From NCBI RefSeq assembly GCF_000308435.1, contig NZ_BAFR01000034.1:1-64000 (forward strand): a stretch of DNA of 64,000 bases, in the 5' to 3' direction. Shown in pieces: positions 27,309-36,831 of the stretch. How positions within the stretch are numbered: position 1 is the stretch's first letter; each line of letters begins with the position of its first letter. Below the pieces are notes generated by a model. The model was not told the DNA's origin, ran no database searches, and saw only the letters and a program-made list of their open reading frames with translations. Origin of the DNA: Nocardia araoensis NBRC 100135 (lineage in GTDB: Bacteria; Actinomycetota; Actinomycetes; Mycobacteriales; Mycobacteriaceae). Position numbers and translations under genes: made by a program.

Positions 27309-28112
27309 TCAGGCCCGGCCGGACCCGTGCGATTCGGCAAGCGTATTCCGGATGACCGCGGTGCCTTCGGCATCGCCGAGTTCGTAGGCGAGCCGATTGC
27401 CGGTGGCGAGCGAACGTTGCCGCGTGGCCCGGGTTACGCGCTCGTGGGTGGCGCCGATGCGCAGATGGTCGAGCAGGATGGTGCCCGTGGCGACACCGAG
27501 CACCAAGGCTTCCTCCGCGTTGGCCGGACGGGCGACGAGCGTGTCACGGTGCGCGGTCTCGGCGTGCCCCCGGTCCGCGAGGCGGCGAGTGGTGCCCTCC
27601 GGAATGTCGTGCGGTGAGTCGATTCCCGTGGCCTCGGCCAGATCCCGGGGATAGAAGCTGACCTCCCACGACCACGGTTCGTGGTCGAGATACTGGACCA
27701 CCGTCCTGGCCAGCACCCACGAATCCGGCGGTACACCCAACCACGACGCGACTTCGGGGCTGGCGGGCTCCATCTTCGCGCTGAACTCCTTCGACGGCTC
27801 CCGGTGCGCGGCCCGCGCGATCTCCTCGAAGATGTCGTGCGGGGTCTGCGGCCGGTCGGGACGGATGGAATCGGTCACAACGGATTCGAGAACTTCTTGG
27901 TTTCGAACGATCGTTCCGCGGGAAGTAGCTGTATAGACGAGGTTCTCGGTCACCAGCACCTGGATCGCGTTGCGGGCGGTGGTTATCGAGACCTGCATTT
28001 GATCGGCAAGTTCCGAGTGACTGGGCAGTCGATCGCCCGGTTTCCACTTGGCTGCGCGGATCTCCTCGCGGAGGAGGTCTGCGATCCGGTGATACGTCGG
28101 ACCGTCCGCCAT
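27309..28112 (-). CDS. GntR-family (HutC/UTRA type) transcriptional regulator, 267 aa
   Basis: The winged-helix DNA-binding domain occupies residues 1-75 (YHRIADLLREEIRAAKWKPGDRLPSHSELADQMQVSITTARNAI). A UTRA-like ligand domain follows from about residue 85 to the end. GAGGAG sits 5 nt before the ATG. The 18-bp near-palindrome just upstream is the likely operator. The divergent DUF4254 gene and the downstream acetyltransferase are the probable targets. The ligand cannot be read from sequence. Confidence 0.85.
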   Translation of the reverse strand: MADGPTYHRIADLLREEIRAAKWKPGDRLPSHSELADQMQVSITTARNAIQVLVTENLVYTATSRGTIVRNQEVLESVVTDSIRPDRPQTPHDIFEEIARAAHREPSKEFSAKMEPASPEVASWLGVPPDSWVLARTVVQYLDHEPWSWEVSFYPRDLAEATGIDSPHDIPEGTTRRLADRGHAETAHRDTLVARPANAEEALVLGVATGTILLDHLRIGATHERVTRATRQRSLATGNRLAYELGDAEGTAVIRNTLAESHGSGRA

Positions 28113-28139
28113 CTTGCTCCTCGGTTGGTCGTGCAGGTA

Positions 28140-28157
28140 ACGAAGTGTACTCTTCGT
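28140..28157. promoter_or_regulatory. Candidate GntR operator
   Basis: An 18-bp near-perfect palindrome ACGAAGTGTACTCTTCGT that matches its own complement at 16 of 18 positions, with a GTAC core typical of GntR-family sites. It lies 27 bp before the gntR start and 23 bp before the -35 box of the divergent gene, so one bound dimer could control both. Confidence 0.55.
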
Positions 28158-28180
28158 GACTCCCTACGGCCGGGTAACGC

Positions 28181-28208
28181 TTGACAGGTGCCTTCAGAGG
28201 TTTATTGT
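28181..28208 (+). promoter_or_regulatory. Sigma-A type promoter for the DUF4254 gene
   Basis: A consensus TTGACA, a 16-bp spacer and TATTGT, 46 bp upstream of the GTG start. It is among the best-formed -35/-10 pairs in the window and lies in a relatively AT-rich stretch beside the candidate GntR operator. Confidence 0.6.
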
Positions 28209-28254
28209 AATGAAGTCCTGATCCGGTGTTGTGCGGCGATGACGGCGAGGCAAC

Positions 28255-28782
28255 GTGGCAGGTTCGGATACAACGGTCGTAATGGCCCTCCCTGGCACAC
28301 CGAGGTGTGTCGATCCTACGGTGCGCTCTTCGGCACCGGGATTGCTTCCCACGTCCGACCTATTGGTTCGGGCGTGTCGCGGGCACCGCGTGGTCGGTGG
28401 TCCGCTCCTGTGGTTCGCTCGTGATCTGGCAGTGCTACATGAGCGCCGCCTGATCGGCCGCGGTGGTTCGGTGGACACCTCCGTGGCGGTGGTCCGCGAA
28501 ATCGAGCGTCGCAGAGTCGAATTGGTGATGGCCATCGACGACTGGGTGGTGCGAAGTGTGCCGCAGCATCGGCTCGGCGCCACGCTGCACACCGAAACGG
28601 TGGGCGCGGTGATCGATCGCCTCGCCGAGTCGTCGGTGCGCGCGCACCACGCGTTGATGACTCTGAACGCGCACGACGAGTTGCTGCACAACGCGTGGCA
28701 TCATCTCGCCGAACTCGCGGACGCCTACGACGATCTGGTGCGCGACGTCATGGCGGGCAGGCGGCGTCTGCCCGAGTGGTGA
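28255..28782 (+). CDS. DUF4254 family protein, 175 aa
   Basis: It matches the actinobacterial DUF4254 pattern: an N-terminal LLRACRGHRVVGGPLLWFARDLAVLHERR-type region, a central ELVMAIDDWV helix, LHTETVGAVIDRLAE, and a final LAELADAYDDLVRDVMAGRRRLP. The protein is all-helical and soluble, and its function is unknown. The GTG has GGCGAGG just upstream; an ATG nine codons later has none. The shared divergent promoter links it to the GntR/GNAT pair. Confidence 0.8.
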   Translation: MAGSDTTVVMALPGTPRCVDPTVRSSAPGLLPTSDLLVRACRGHRVVGGPLLWFARDLAVLHERRLIGRGGSVDTSVAVVREIERRRVELVMAIDDWVVRSVPQHRLGATLHTETVGAVIDRLAESSVRAHHALMTLNAHDELLHNAWHHLAELADAYDDLVRDVMAGRRRLPEW

Positions 28783-28804
28783 GCGGCTGATCCGTTCGCC
28801 TCTG

Positions 28805-28828
28805 CCCGCCGGGCCACCGCCCGGCGGG
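28805..28828. terminator. Bidirectional terminator
   Basis: A perfect 10-bp stem CCCGCCGGGC / GCCCGGCGGG with a CACC loop, filling the gap between the DUF4254 gene and the EspI-like gene, which converge. Confidence 0.8.
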
Positions 28829-28830
28829 TG

Positions 28831-31800
28831 TCATGGGTGGTAACGCCGGTGATCGGTGGCGAAGTCGTCCGCGACGGTCGCGGCCAGTTCGACGTAGGCC
28901 CGCTTGGTCTGCTTGTGCAGTCGGTGCAAATCGATTTCGGCGCCCTCGGACATGTGCGGGTCGAACGGGATGATGTGCACGGCGCGGCACCGGGACAGGA
29001 AGTACTCCCGTAGCTGCTGGATACCGACATTCGGCGATCCGGCCCGCGGAGAGTTGATCACCACCACCGCATTGCGCACCAAATGGTCGTGACCGTGCAA
29101 CGACAGCCAGTCCAATGTCGCTGCGGCACTGCGTGCTCCGTCGATGGCGGGGGAGGAGATCAGGACCAGCGAGTGCGCCAGGTCGAGCACACCGGCCATG
29201 GCCGAATGCATGAGTCCGGTACCGCAGTCGGTGAGGATGATGTTGTAGAACCGCTGCAGGATCCGGGCGACCGCGCGGTACTCCTCTTCGCTGAACGCCT
29301 CCGACGCGGCCGGATCACGTTCGCTGGCCAGCACTTCCAGGCGGCTCGTCGCCTGCGAGGTGTGCCTGCGCACGTCCGAATAGCGCTGGATGGTCGTATC
29401 GAGGAGCAGGTCGCGGACGGTGGACCTGGTCTGCAGCGGCACCCGCTGCGACAGCGTGCCGAAGTCGGGATTGGCGTCGACGGCGATCACTCGGTCGCCG
29501 CGGATGGAGGCGAAGGTGGAGCCGAGACCCATTGTGGTCGTGGTCTTTCCGACACCGCCCTTGAGCGACAGCACCGCGATCCGGTAATCGCCACGGACGG
29601 GCTGCCTGATCCGCGCTACCAGTTCCTGCAGCCTGCGTTCCTCGGCGGACATACCGGGGTTGATCGCACCGCCGGACACGTGATGCACCGCCTTGCGCCA
29701 CCCGGTGCCCGGCGCCTTCTTGGCCCGGCGCAGCGGCACGTTGTCCAGGGAAGGCTGCTGGAACGGGGCGCCCGGCTGCGGTGCGGGCGGCTGGGGGTAG
29801 CCCGGCGGCGTGCCCCACTGCGGGGCGGGGTTTCCAGTGGCTTGGTGTGATGGCACGGAATGTGGTGCTACCGGGCCGGATTCGGGTGCGGCGGTACTGC
29901 GCCACTGGTCGGCGGGGGCCTGCGGGGCGGTACCCGGCGTCTGGCCGCTCGCGAACTGCGTTGCGGTGCTTGCGCCGCTCGCACCAAGGGGAGGTTGCTG
30001 CGGCCCGCCCGCGTGGTGAGCGGAATCCGGCCGGGGCTGAGGAACCGGTTGCTGGTCGAAGTCGGACACTTGTCCGACCGGCGGGTGCGCAGCCGATGGT
30101 TCGTTCGGCTCCGCGGACAGCCGGTGGCGTCCGCCGCCGACGACAGATCGCGCCGCCGCGGGGCCGATTTCGGTGCCGCTGGTCCAGTTCGGCGCCGGTG
30201 CGCTCGGATCACGTTGTGCGTGAATCGCATCGACCGGGCCGACCGCGTCCGGCTGCGCGTGGGTCTCCGGCGCGGAAGCTGGTGCAACGCTGGTCGTGGA
30301 GGCATTGAAAGGTGCGGTCGGCGCGGGGCTTCCACCTTGCCCCGCGTGCGGACCGGTGGTGGAGGCTGCGGTCGGCTCCGTGCTGCCGTGCTCGAAGGGC
30401 CGCGGGTGCGTCGGCGATCGGTGATCGGCAGGCGCGCGGGTGTCCGGCGCCGAGTCGCCGACGGGCGGCCGGTCGGCCGGTGCGGCAGTCTCGTTCGGTG
30501 TGGGCGGGAGTCCGGGGTGGTCCGGCCGACCGGTTTGCTCCGGGGTGCTGTGCCCGAGCCAGGGCGGCGGGCCGTCCGCGCCGCGCGGCGGGACGCGGTG
30601 CTCGTCGTGTACCGCAGCCGTTGCGGACGAGCCGGACCCGCCGGTGTGCGGCCGCTCCTGCGGCGCGGGCGGGTCGGGCAGCGGGGGAGTCGGCGCGGTG
30701 CGTCGGTCGCGGACGGCTCGGCCTGCTCGGGCCGAGGTGCGGCGAGCCAGGGCGGCGGACCGTCAGGAGCCGCTGCCGGGGGAACGGGTGCGACGGTTTG
30801 CGTCGGATGTCCGGTCGTGGGCGGCATCTGCCCGGCATCGGTCGACGGCACGGTGCCGCCACCGGCGGCGGGTGCGTCGTGCTCGACTTCCGGAACTGCC
30901 GACATTGTCGGGGCCTGCCCCGCTGCCACGCTCCGGGGCGCCCCGGCAACGGTGCTCTCGCTGTGTGGTTCCGCCGGGCTCTCCCCAGCGGATGACAGTC
31001 CGGTATCGCCGCCGGTCGGCGCAACTTTCGGGCTCCCGGCCCGGCGGACCGCCTCGGCCTCGCCGGAAGCGGGACTTTCCCCGGTGCGTGCCGCTGTCGG
31101 ATCGCCGTATCGGCCCGCATGCTCGTCGGCTGGAGGCCCGGATTGCTCGCCGCGTGGCGCGGGCGCACCTTCGCGCAGCGGGTCGGGAGCTTGCCACCCA
31201 GGATGCTCGGCGCCGGTGGGTGCCGCTGCCGCGGAGTCGCTGCCCGTCGGGACAGCGGGATCGGCGGTGGACGGTGACGCGGCGGTCGGAGCCGACGGAT
31301 GTCCGCCCTGCCCTGCCGCGTGCTCCGAGCCGGTCACGTGCGAAGTTCCGCCGATGTTCGGACCGGTGGCCGGGGCGCCCGTCGGGGTCTGCGCGCCCTG
31401 CCATGCCGCGTGGTCGGCGCCGGCCGGGCTTCGGTCGGTAGTCGACGTGGCCGGGTCGATGGTCTGCTGCGGTGTGGGTTGCGCGCTCGTCGGCGTAGCG
31501 GACTGCCCGCCCTGCCAGGTCGCCTGGTCGGGAGTGAAGGGTGACGCGGCGGTCGGAGCCGACGGATGTCCGCCCTGCCCTGCCGCGTGCTCCGAGCCGG
31601 TCACGTGCGAAGTTCCGCCGATGTTCGGACCGGCGGCCTGCGCGCCCGTCGGTGCCTGCGCGCTCTGCCACGCCGCCTGGTCGGCGCCGGCCGGGCTTCG
31701 GTCGGTAGTCGACGTGGCCGGGTCGATGGTCTGCTGCGGTGTGGGTTGCGCGCTCGTCGGCGTAGCGGACGGCCCGCCCTGCCAGGCCGCCTGGTCAGCG

Positions 31801-32951
31801 GTGGACGCAGGCGCGGCGGGATATCCCCCGTGGGGAGGCTGTGCGGACGTGTTCGGCGTCGCGGCCGGCCAGGTCTGGTTCGGACCGGCGGGTGGGGTCT
31901 GGCTGGCCTCGCCGCTCGGCTGAGCCGCCTCGTTTCCACTCGGGGCCCCCGTGCCCGCCGAAGGGACCAACCGGGCGGGAGGAGCCGAGTTCGGCCACAG
32001 GCTCGGCGCCACGGCGGACAGAGCGGCATCGAGCCGAGGGTTGCCGGTGGACGGCCATCCGCCGTGCTGCGGTCCGATCAGAGGTCGGCCGCCCACGGCA
32101 GGGCTGGGCGTGCTCTGGCCCTGCGACGGCCGGGCGTGCTCGTTGTTCCGCGTTGGAGCGGGCCCGTGATCGTTCCGCGTGGGAGCGGGTCGCTCGTCGG
32201 CCGACTGCCGGGGCGGCGGTGGTGGGAGATCGGGTCGGTCTGCCTGCCGGTGAGCCTGCTGTTCGCTGGGAGCCGGCGGGTCCGTGGGCCTGCTGCCCAG
32301 CGGCTGAAAACCGGGTGATGGCTGCGACGGATTGCGCGTGGGCAGGCTGTGCTGCGAAGCGTTGGGGCGCTCAGGTGGCGCTTGCCACGAGTTGTCCTGC
32401 GCCGGTGGATTGCGGTCGTAGCCGGGCTGCTGCCAGGACTCTTGCGGCAGCGATCGGGCCTCTTGCGGCTGCTGCCAGGCCTGTTGCGGCTGCGGCCGGG
32501 ACTCTTGCGGCTGCGGCCGGGACTCTTGCGGCCGCGGCCGGGACTCCTGTGGCTGCGGCCGGGACTCCTGTGGCTGCGGCCGGGCCTCTTGCGGCCGCTG
32601 CCAGGACCCGTTCGGCTGCTGCCAGGACTCCTGCGGGGACCGAGCCGGCGCGGGCTGCTCCGAAACCGGAGCGGGCGCGCGGCTCGCCTCGCCCTGACCC
32701 TGCTCCTCCTCGGCGTGCCCCTCGTGCTTGTCGCGGCGCCAGCCCTTACGGCGCTTCTCCGGCCGTGCGGCTTCCGGGCGTTCCGCCTCGGGCGCGCGGC
32801 TGCGCAAACGGCCGCGTCGGCGGCTGGGGGTTTCCTCGATGAGGTCGTCGTGCGGAAGGTTCTGTACCGGCGCTTCGTAGCCGCTCTGGCCGACGTCGCT
32901 CTCCGACAGCCACGGCGGCAGCATGGGCAGGCCGTCATTGCTACGGCTCAC
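28831..32951 (-). CDS. EspI-like MinD/ParA-type ATPase with long Pro/Gln-rich N-terminus; frame break inside
   Basis: Read with one restored base the product is about 1373 residues. The first 1050 or so are disordered, Pro/Gln/Ser-rich, with internal repeats. The C-terminal 300 residues are a SIMIBI ATPase of EspI type: GWRKAVHHV, a YRIAVLSLKGGVGKTTTTMG deviant Walker A, VIAVDANPDFGTL, and IILTDCGTGLM. EspI in mycobacteria down-regulates ESX-1 when ATP is low. The N-terminal frame starting at the GTG at 32951 runs well to about 30700. From about 30690 the coherent sequence (PTPPLPDPPAPQERPHTGG) is in another frame and continues without a stop into the ATPase. Two separate genes are unlikely, because the downstream frame has no good start before mid-linker. 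Confidence 0.75.
31273..31806 (-). repeat. Two tandem 267-bp coding repeats in the EspI-like gene
   Basis: The segment beginning ggtgacgcggcggtcgga recurs exactly 267 bp (89 codons) later, with only scattered differences over the whole unit. The copies encode SATPTSAQPTPQQTIDPATS and a WQGxQxPTGA segment. The period keeps the frame. Such near-identical copies can expand, contract or collapse in assembly. Confidence 0.8.
32450..32640 (-). repeat. Short tandem PQPQESR-type coding repeats
   Basis: About six imperfect units of roughly 24-30 bp with the core ctgcggccgggactc encode repeated QESRPQPQ and QEARPQ segments near the N-terminus of the EspI-like protein. This is low-complexity and likely variable in copy number. 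Confidence 0.65.
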
Positions 32952-33309
32952 GACAGCGCCTCGCAGCCGCTCGGCATGCCGATCACTCGCTCGCTGCGCT
33001 CGGTCACGACTTCCCTCGCTGCCCGCTCGGCTCGGTCGTGGCCAGGGGCGCTGCGCCGGTGACTCGCTCGCTACGCTTACTCACGGCCTCGCCTCCCTGC
33101 CGCTCGCTTCGGCCGCGACGAGAGCGCCTCCGCCGGTGGCTCGCACGCTGCGCCGGCTCACGCGTCCCCCTCGTTCTCGACCCAAATACCTGGACAGCGG
33201 CCAGTTTACGCGACAACCCGGCGTCGTCGCGGCGCAGCGTCCGAGGCCTGCCACGGGTGGGAAGGCGGCTGCGAAAGCCCTGGCGACACGGGTATACAGG
33301 GAGGCATTT
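32952..33309. other. Noncoding gap with degenerate CTCGCTNCGCT repeats
   Basis: No gene is supported in this stretch between the EspI-like gene and the infA promoter. Its first 230 bp hold several imperfect copies of a ctcgctgcgctcgg-like unit (for example near 32988, 33062, 33105 and 33150), each followed by a cac-rich segment. The units could fold or bind proteins. The promoter for the leftward EspI-like gene should also lie here. Confidence 0.5.
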
Positions 33310-33338
33310 TTGCCCGATCCGGGACGGATCGGTAAGCT
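33310..33338 (+). promoter_or_regulatory. Candidate promoter of the infA operon
   Basis: TTGCCC, a 17-bp spacer and TAAGCT lie about 120 bp upstream of infA. Spacing is ideal for the housekeeping sigma factor. The leader between this site and infA would be about 115 nt. Confidence 0.5.
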
Positions 33339-33459
33339 GGAGCGGCGGTGCACCTAGGCGCCGCCTGTTTGTGTGCGAGCGGTCCGCTCCGGCGACCGAT
33401 CCATCCGAGCAGAACCAGGCAAACAAACCAGGTTGAGTGTAACCGGGATCGCGGAGGAC

Positions 33460-33681
33460 ATGGCGAAGAAAGACGGGGCCATCGAGGTCGAGGGTCGGGT
33501 TGTCGAGCCGCTGCCCAATGCGATGTTCCGGATCGAGCTCGAGAACGGGCACAAGGTTCTCGCGCACATCAGCGGGAAGATGCGGCAGCACTACATTCGC
33601 ATCCTCCCCGAGGACCGTGTGGTCGTCGAGCTCTCGCCCTACGACCTGTCGCGCGGCAGGATCGTTTACCGCTACAAGTGA
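33460..33681 (+). CDS. infA: Translation initiation factor IF-1, 73 aa
   Basis: A full-length OB-fold protein with the family hallmarks: [22 protein letters not shown], then [14 protein letters not shown], and [19 protein letters not shown]-1 occupies the A site of the 30S subunit during initiation. GCGGAGG precedes the ATG closely. It opens the conserved infA-rpmJ-rpsM-rpsK-rpsD-rpoA-rplQ-truA block found in the same order in mycobacteria. Confidence 0.97.
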
Positions 33682-33764
33682 TCGCGCCCGGCGCGATCGA
33701 GGTCGATTGCGAACCGGCAGTCCCGGCGTGAGCCGGGGCCGAGTCGAAAGACTCACACGAGAGC

Positions 33765-33812
33765 TTCCCCAGTCGCCGACTGGGGAAAAACTGTGTTCAC
33801 ACCCCTGTGAAC
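33765..33812 (+). promoter_or_regulatory. Two hairpins in the infA-rpmJ spacer
   Basis: The first has a perfect 10-bp stem TTCCCCAGTC / GACTGGGGAA with a GCC loop and is followed by AAAAC. The second, 7 bp later, has a 7-bp stem GTTCACA / TGTGAAC with a CCCC loop, ending 19 nt before rpmJ. They could act as an attenuator, a processing site or a partial terminator within the operon. Confidence 0.5.
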
Positions 33813-33831
33813 CACAACAGATTGGACGGAC

Positions 33832-33945
33832 GTGAAGGTTCAGCCGAGCGTCAAGAAGATCTGCGAGAAGTGCAAGGTGATCCGCCGTCACGGCCGGGTC
33901 ATGGTGATCTGCGACAACCTGCGCCACAAGCAGCGCCAGGGCTGA
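33832..33945 (+). CDS. rpmJ: 50S ribosomal protein L36 (zinc-binding form), 37 aa
   Basis: The GTG start gives [19 protein letters not shown] and ends NLRHKQRQG. Cys11, Cys14, Cys27 and His32 form the zinc-ribbon pattern of the zinc-containing L36. Many actinobacteria keep a second, Cys-free L36 for zinc shortage elsewhere. The gene is too short to stand out by length, but every residue fits the family. Confidence 0.95.
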   Translation: MKVQPSVKKICEKCKVIRRHGRVMVICDNLRHKQRQG

Positions 33946-34192
33946 GCGGAGGCGAGGGCGACCTCGCACCACCCGCCCGAGGCTTGCCGACGGCGCCGCT
34001 CGACGCGACACCAGCCAAGCACCGAACCGCAGTTCGGATTGGCAAGAAGAACTCCCAGCACCAGCCGCACGCTGCGGAAATCAGGGTTCGCCCTGGGCGT
34101 GCGCGCCTACCACCGGTTCGGAGGCCGGTGCCCCACCAAGACGAGGGGACGGACAGGGAGCAGACCTCCGCAACGATTAAGGAAACTGCCAG

Positions 34193-34564
34193 ATGGCACG
34201 TCTGATGGGCGTCGACCTCCCGCGCGAGAAGCGCATGGAGATCGCACTGACCTACATTTTCGGCATTGGCCGTACCCGCTCCAAGGAGATCCTCGAGGCC
34301 ACCGGCGTCAGCCCGGACCTGCGTTCGAAGGATCTCAGCGACGACGATCTGACGAAGCTGCGTGACTACATCGAGGCTTCGGAGTTCAAGGTCGAGGGTG
34401 ACCTGCGCCGCGAGGTGCAGGCCGATATTCGCCGCAAGATCGAGATCGGCTGCTACCAGGGCCTGCGCCACCGTCGTGGCCTGCCCGTGCGTGGCCAGCG
34501 CACCAAGACCAACGCGCGCACCCGCAAGGGTCCGAAGCGCACCGTCGCCGGCAAGAAGAAGTAG
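34193..34564 (+). CDS. rpsM: 30S ribosomal protein S13, 123 aa
   Basis: Full-length S13: [22 protein letters not shown] at the start, [20 protein letters not shown] near the C-terminus, and a basic tail ending GKKK. S13 lies in the head of the small subunit and touches the P-site tRNA. A TTAAGGA lies upstream of the ATG. The 247 bp between rpmJ and this gene hold no gene I can support. Confidence 0.97.
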   Translation: MARLMGVDLPREKRMEIALTYIFGIGRTRSKEILEATGVSPDLRSKDLSDDDLTKLRDYIEASEFKVEGDLRREVQADIRRKIEIGCYQGLRHRRGLPVRGQRTKTNARTRKGPKRTVAGKKK

Positions 34565-34573
34565 GGATAACCG

Positions 34574-34987
34574 ATGCCTCCGAAGAGTCGGGCCGCGGGC
34601 CCGAAGAAGACCCAGAAGTCGCGTCGCAGGGACAAGAAGAACGTCCCGCACGGCAACGCGCACATCAAGAGCACGTTCAACAACACGATCGTGTCGATCA
34701 CCGACCCGAACGGCAACGTCATCTCCTGGGCGTCGTCGGGTCACGTCGGCTTCAAGGGCTCGCGCAAGTCGACCCCGTTCGCCGCGCAGCTCGCCGCCGA
34801 GAACGCTGCCCGCAAGGCGCAGGAACACGGTGTCAAGAAGGTCGACGTGTTCGTGAAGGGCCCCGGTTCGGGCCGCGAAACCGCGATCCGCTCGCTGCAG
34901 GCCGCAGGCCTCGAGGTGGGCACGATCTCCGATGTCACCCCGCAGCCGCACAACGGCTGCCGTCCGCCCAAGCGGCGTCGCGTCTAG
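34574..34987 (+). CDS. rpsK: 30S ribosomal protein S11, 137 aa
   Basis: Full-length S11 with the [17 protein letters not shown] core, a [15 protein letters not shown] segment and a CRPPKRRRV end. It forms part of the platform of the small subunit near the Shine-Dalgarno helix. It starts 9 bp after rpsM, so the two are cotranslated. Confidence 0.97.
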   Translation: MPPKSRAAGPKKTQKSRRRDKKNVPHGNAHIKSTFNNTIVSITDPNGNVISWASSGHVGFKGSRKSTPFAAQLAAENAARKAQEHGVKKVDVFVKGPGSGRETAIRSLQAAGLEVGTISDVTPQPHNGCRPPKRRRV

Positions 34988-35007
34988 CGGGAAAGGAATA
35001 ACGAACA

Positions 35008-35613
35008 ATGGCTCGTTACACAGGCCCTATCACCCGCAAGTCGCGTCGTCTGCGCGTCGACCTGGTCGGCGGCGACCAGGCGTTCGAGCGTCGCCCCTAC
35101 CCGCCCGGCCAGCACGGCCGCGCGCGGATCAAGGAGAGCGAGTACCTGCTCCAGCTGCAGGAGAAGCAGAAGGCCCGCTTCTCCTACGGCGTCATGGAGA
35201 AGCAGTTCCGCCGGTACTACGAGGAGGCCAACCGCCTCAAGGGCAAGACCGGTGACAACCTGCTGCGTCTGCTCGAGACCCGCCTGGACAACGTCGTGTA
35301 CCGCGCCGGTCTGGCCCGTACCCGTCGGCAGGCTCGCCAGCTGGTCTCGCACGGCCACTTCCTGGTGAACAACAAGAAGGTCGACGTTCCCAGCTTCCAG
35401 GTCACCCAGTACGACATCATCGATGTCAAGGAGAAGTCGCTGGGCACCCTGCCGTTCCAGGTGGCGCGGGAAACCATCGGCGACCGTCCGGTTCCGGGCT
35501 GGCTGCAGGTGCTCCCGGGTCGGCTGCGGATCCTGGTCCACCAGTTGCCCGAGCGCGCCCAGATCGATGTGCCGCTGCAGGAACAGCTGATCGTCGAGTA
35601 CTACTCGAAGTAA
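35008..35613 (+). CDS. rpsD: 30S ribosomal protein S4 (zinc-free form), 201 aa
   Basis: Complete S4: ARYTGPITRKSRRL, PPGQHGRARIKESEYLLQLQEKQ, an S4 RNA-binding domain (LDNVVYRAGLARTRRQARQ), and a QEQLIVEYYSK end. The four N-terminal Cys of the zinc form are absent. S4 starts 30S assembly and can repress its own operon in other bacteria. A GGGAAAGGA sits before the ATG. Confidence 0.97.
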   Translation: MARYTGPITRKSRRLRVDLVGGDQAFERRPYPPGQHGRARIKESEYLLQLQEKQKARFSYGVMEKQFRRYYEEANRLKGKTGDNLLRLLETRLDNVVYRAGLARTRRQARQLVSHGHFLVNNKKVDVPSFQVTQYDIIDVKEKSLGTLPFQVARETIGDRPVPGWLQVLPGRLRILVHQLPERAQIDVPLQEQLIVEYYSK

Positions 35614-35722
35614 CACTTGGCACAACGTGCCGCTGGTGCGTGGCCGCCCCCCGATGGGCGGCCGAGCACAACCCCTGAGACGAGGCGTCAAATAGCGGGC
35701 GCCCAAAAGGAGGATGATCCAC

Positions 35723-36781
35723 ATGCTGATTTCACAGCGTCCGACGCTGACCGAAGAGGTCGTCGCCGAGAATCGCTCGAAGTTCACCATCGAACCGCTC
35801 GAGCCGGGCTTCGGTTACACCCTCGGCAACTCGCTGCGGCGTACCCTGCTGTCCTCGATTCCGGGGGCGGCGGTCACGAGCATCCGCATCGACGGCGTCC
35901 TGCACGAGTTCACCACCGTTCCGGGCGTGAAGGAGGATGTCACCGACATCATCCTGAACCTCAAGGGCCTGGTCGTGTCCTCCGAGGAGGACGAGCCGGT
36001 CACTATGTACGTGCGCAAGCAGGGTCCCGGCACCGTCACCGCCGGTGACATCGTCCCGCCCAGCGGCGTCGTGGTGCACAACCCGGACATGCACATCGCG
36101 ACCCTGAACGACAAGGGCAAGCTGGAGATCGAGCTCGTCGTCGAGCGCGGTCGCGGCTACGTCCCCGCCGTGCAGAACAAGGCCTCCGGCGCGGAAATCG
36201 GCCGGATCCCGGTGGATTCGATCTACTCGCCGGTGCTGAAGGTGACCTACAAGGTCGAGGCGACCCGCGTCGAGCAGCGCACCGACTTCGACCGGCTCAT
36301 CCTGGACGTGGAGACCAAGAACTCCATCAGCGCGCGGGACGCGCTCGCTTCGGCGGGCAAGACCCTGGTCGAGCTCTTCGGCCTGGCCCGTGAGCTGAAC
36401 GTCGAAGCCGAGGGCATCGAGATCGGACCCTCGCCGGCAGAGGCGGACCACATCGCCTCGTTCGGCCTGCCGATCGAGGACCTGGACCTCACCGTCCGGT
36501 CCTACAACTGCCTCAAGCGCGAGGGTGTGCACACCGTGGGCGAGCTGGTCGCCCGCACCGAGTCGGATCTGCTGGACATTCGCAACTTCGGCCAGAAGTC
36601 CATCGACGAGGTCAAGGTCAAGCTGCACGCGCTCGGCCTCTCGCTGAAGGACAGCCCGGCGTCGTTCGATCCGTCCAGCGTGGTCGGCTACGACGCGAGC
36701 ACCGGCACGTGGAGCGACAGCGGCACGTTCAGCGACACCGACGGCGGCGAGCAGGACTACGCCGAGACCGAACAGCTCTAG
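35723..36781 (+). CDS. rpoA: RNA polymerase alpha subunit, 352 aa
   Basis: The N-terminal domain ([22 protein letters not shown]) drives dimerisation and assembly, and the C-terminal domain (about residues 255-320, [20 protein letters not shown] and [10 protein letters not shown]) contacts promoter DNA and regulators. An AAAGGAGG directly touches an ATG at 35714, too close for use, so the ATG at 35723 with 9-nt spacing is the start. An acidic tail of about 30 residues follows the C-terminal domain, as in other actinobacteria. Confidence 0.97.
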   Translation: MLISQRPTLTEEVVAENRSKFTIEPLEPGFGYTLGNSLRRTLLSSIPGAAVTSIRIDGVLHEFTTVPGVKEDVTDIILNLKGLVVSSEEDEPVTMYVRKQGPGTVTAGDIVPPSGVVVHNPDMHIATLNDKGKLEIELVVERGRGYVPAVQNKASGAEIGRIPVDSIYSPVLKVTYKVEATRVEQRTDFDRLILDVETKNSISARDALASAGKTLVELFGLARELNVEAEGIEIGPSPAEADHIASFGLPIEDLDLTVRSYNCLKREGVHTVGELVARTESDLLDIRNFGQKSIDEVKVKLHALGLSLKDSPASFDPSSVVGYDASTGTWSDSGTFSDTDGGEQDYAETEQL

Positions 36782-36831
36782 GCCGCCGGGGTAGGCGCCC
36801 CGGCCCGGCCTCATACAAGGAGAACACCACA

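Noticed and set aside
28831..30069. A separate 412-aa ATPase gene starting at 30069
   Set aside because: Coherent coding continues upstream of that GTG in the same frame without a stop, so the start is internal.
29868..30690. Arg-rich continuation of the EspI-like N-terminal frame as a real C-terminus
   Set aside because: The other frame encodes coherent linker and ATPase sequence over the same bases.
29860..31923. 687-codon plus-strand open frame opposite the EspI-like gene
   Set aside because: It mirrors the Pro/Gln-rich repeats of the minus-strand gene, has erratic Cys/Arg-rich composition and no family pattern; high GC alone keeps it open.
32988..33170. CRISPR array in the repeat-rich gap before infA
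   Set aside because: Repeats are imperfect, unevenly spaced and lack unique spacers of constant length.
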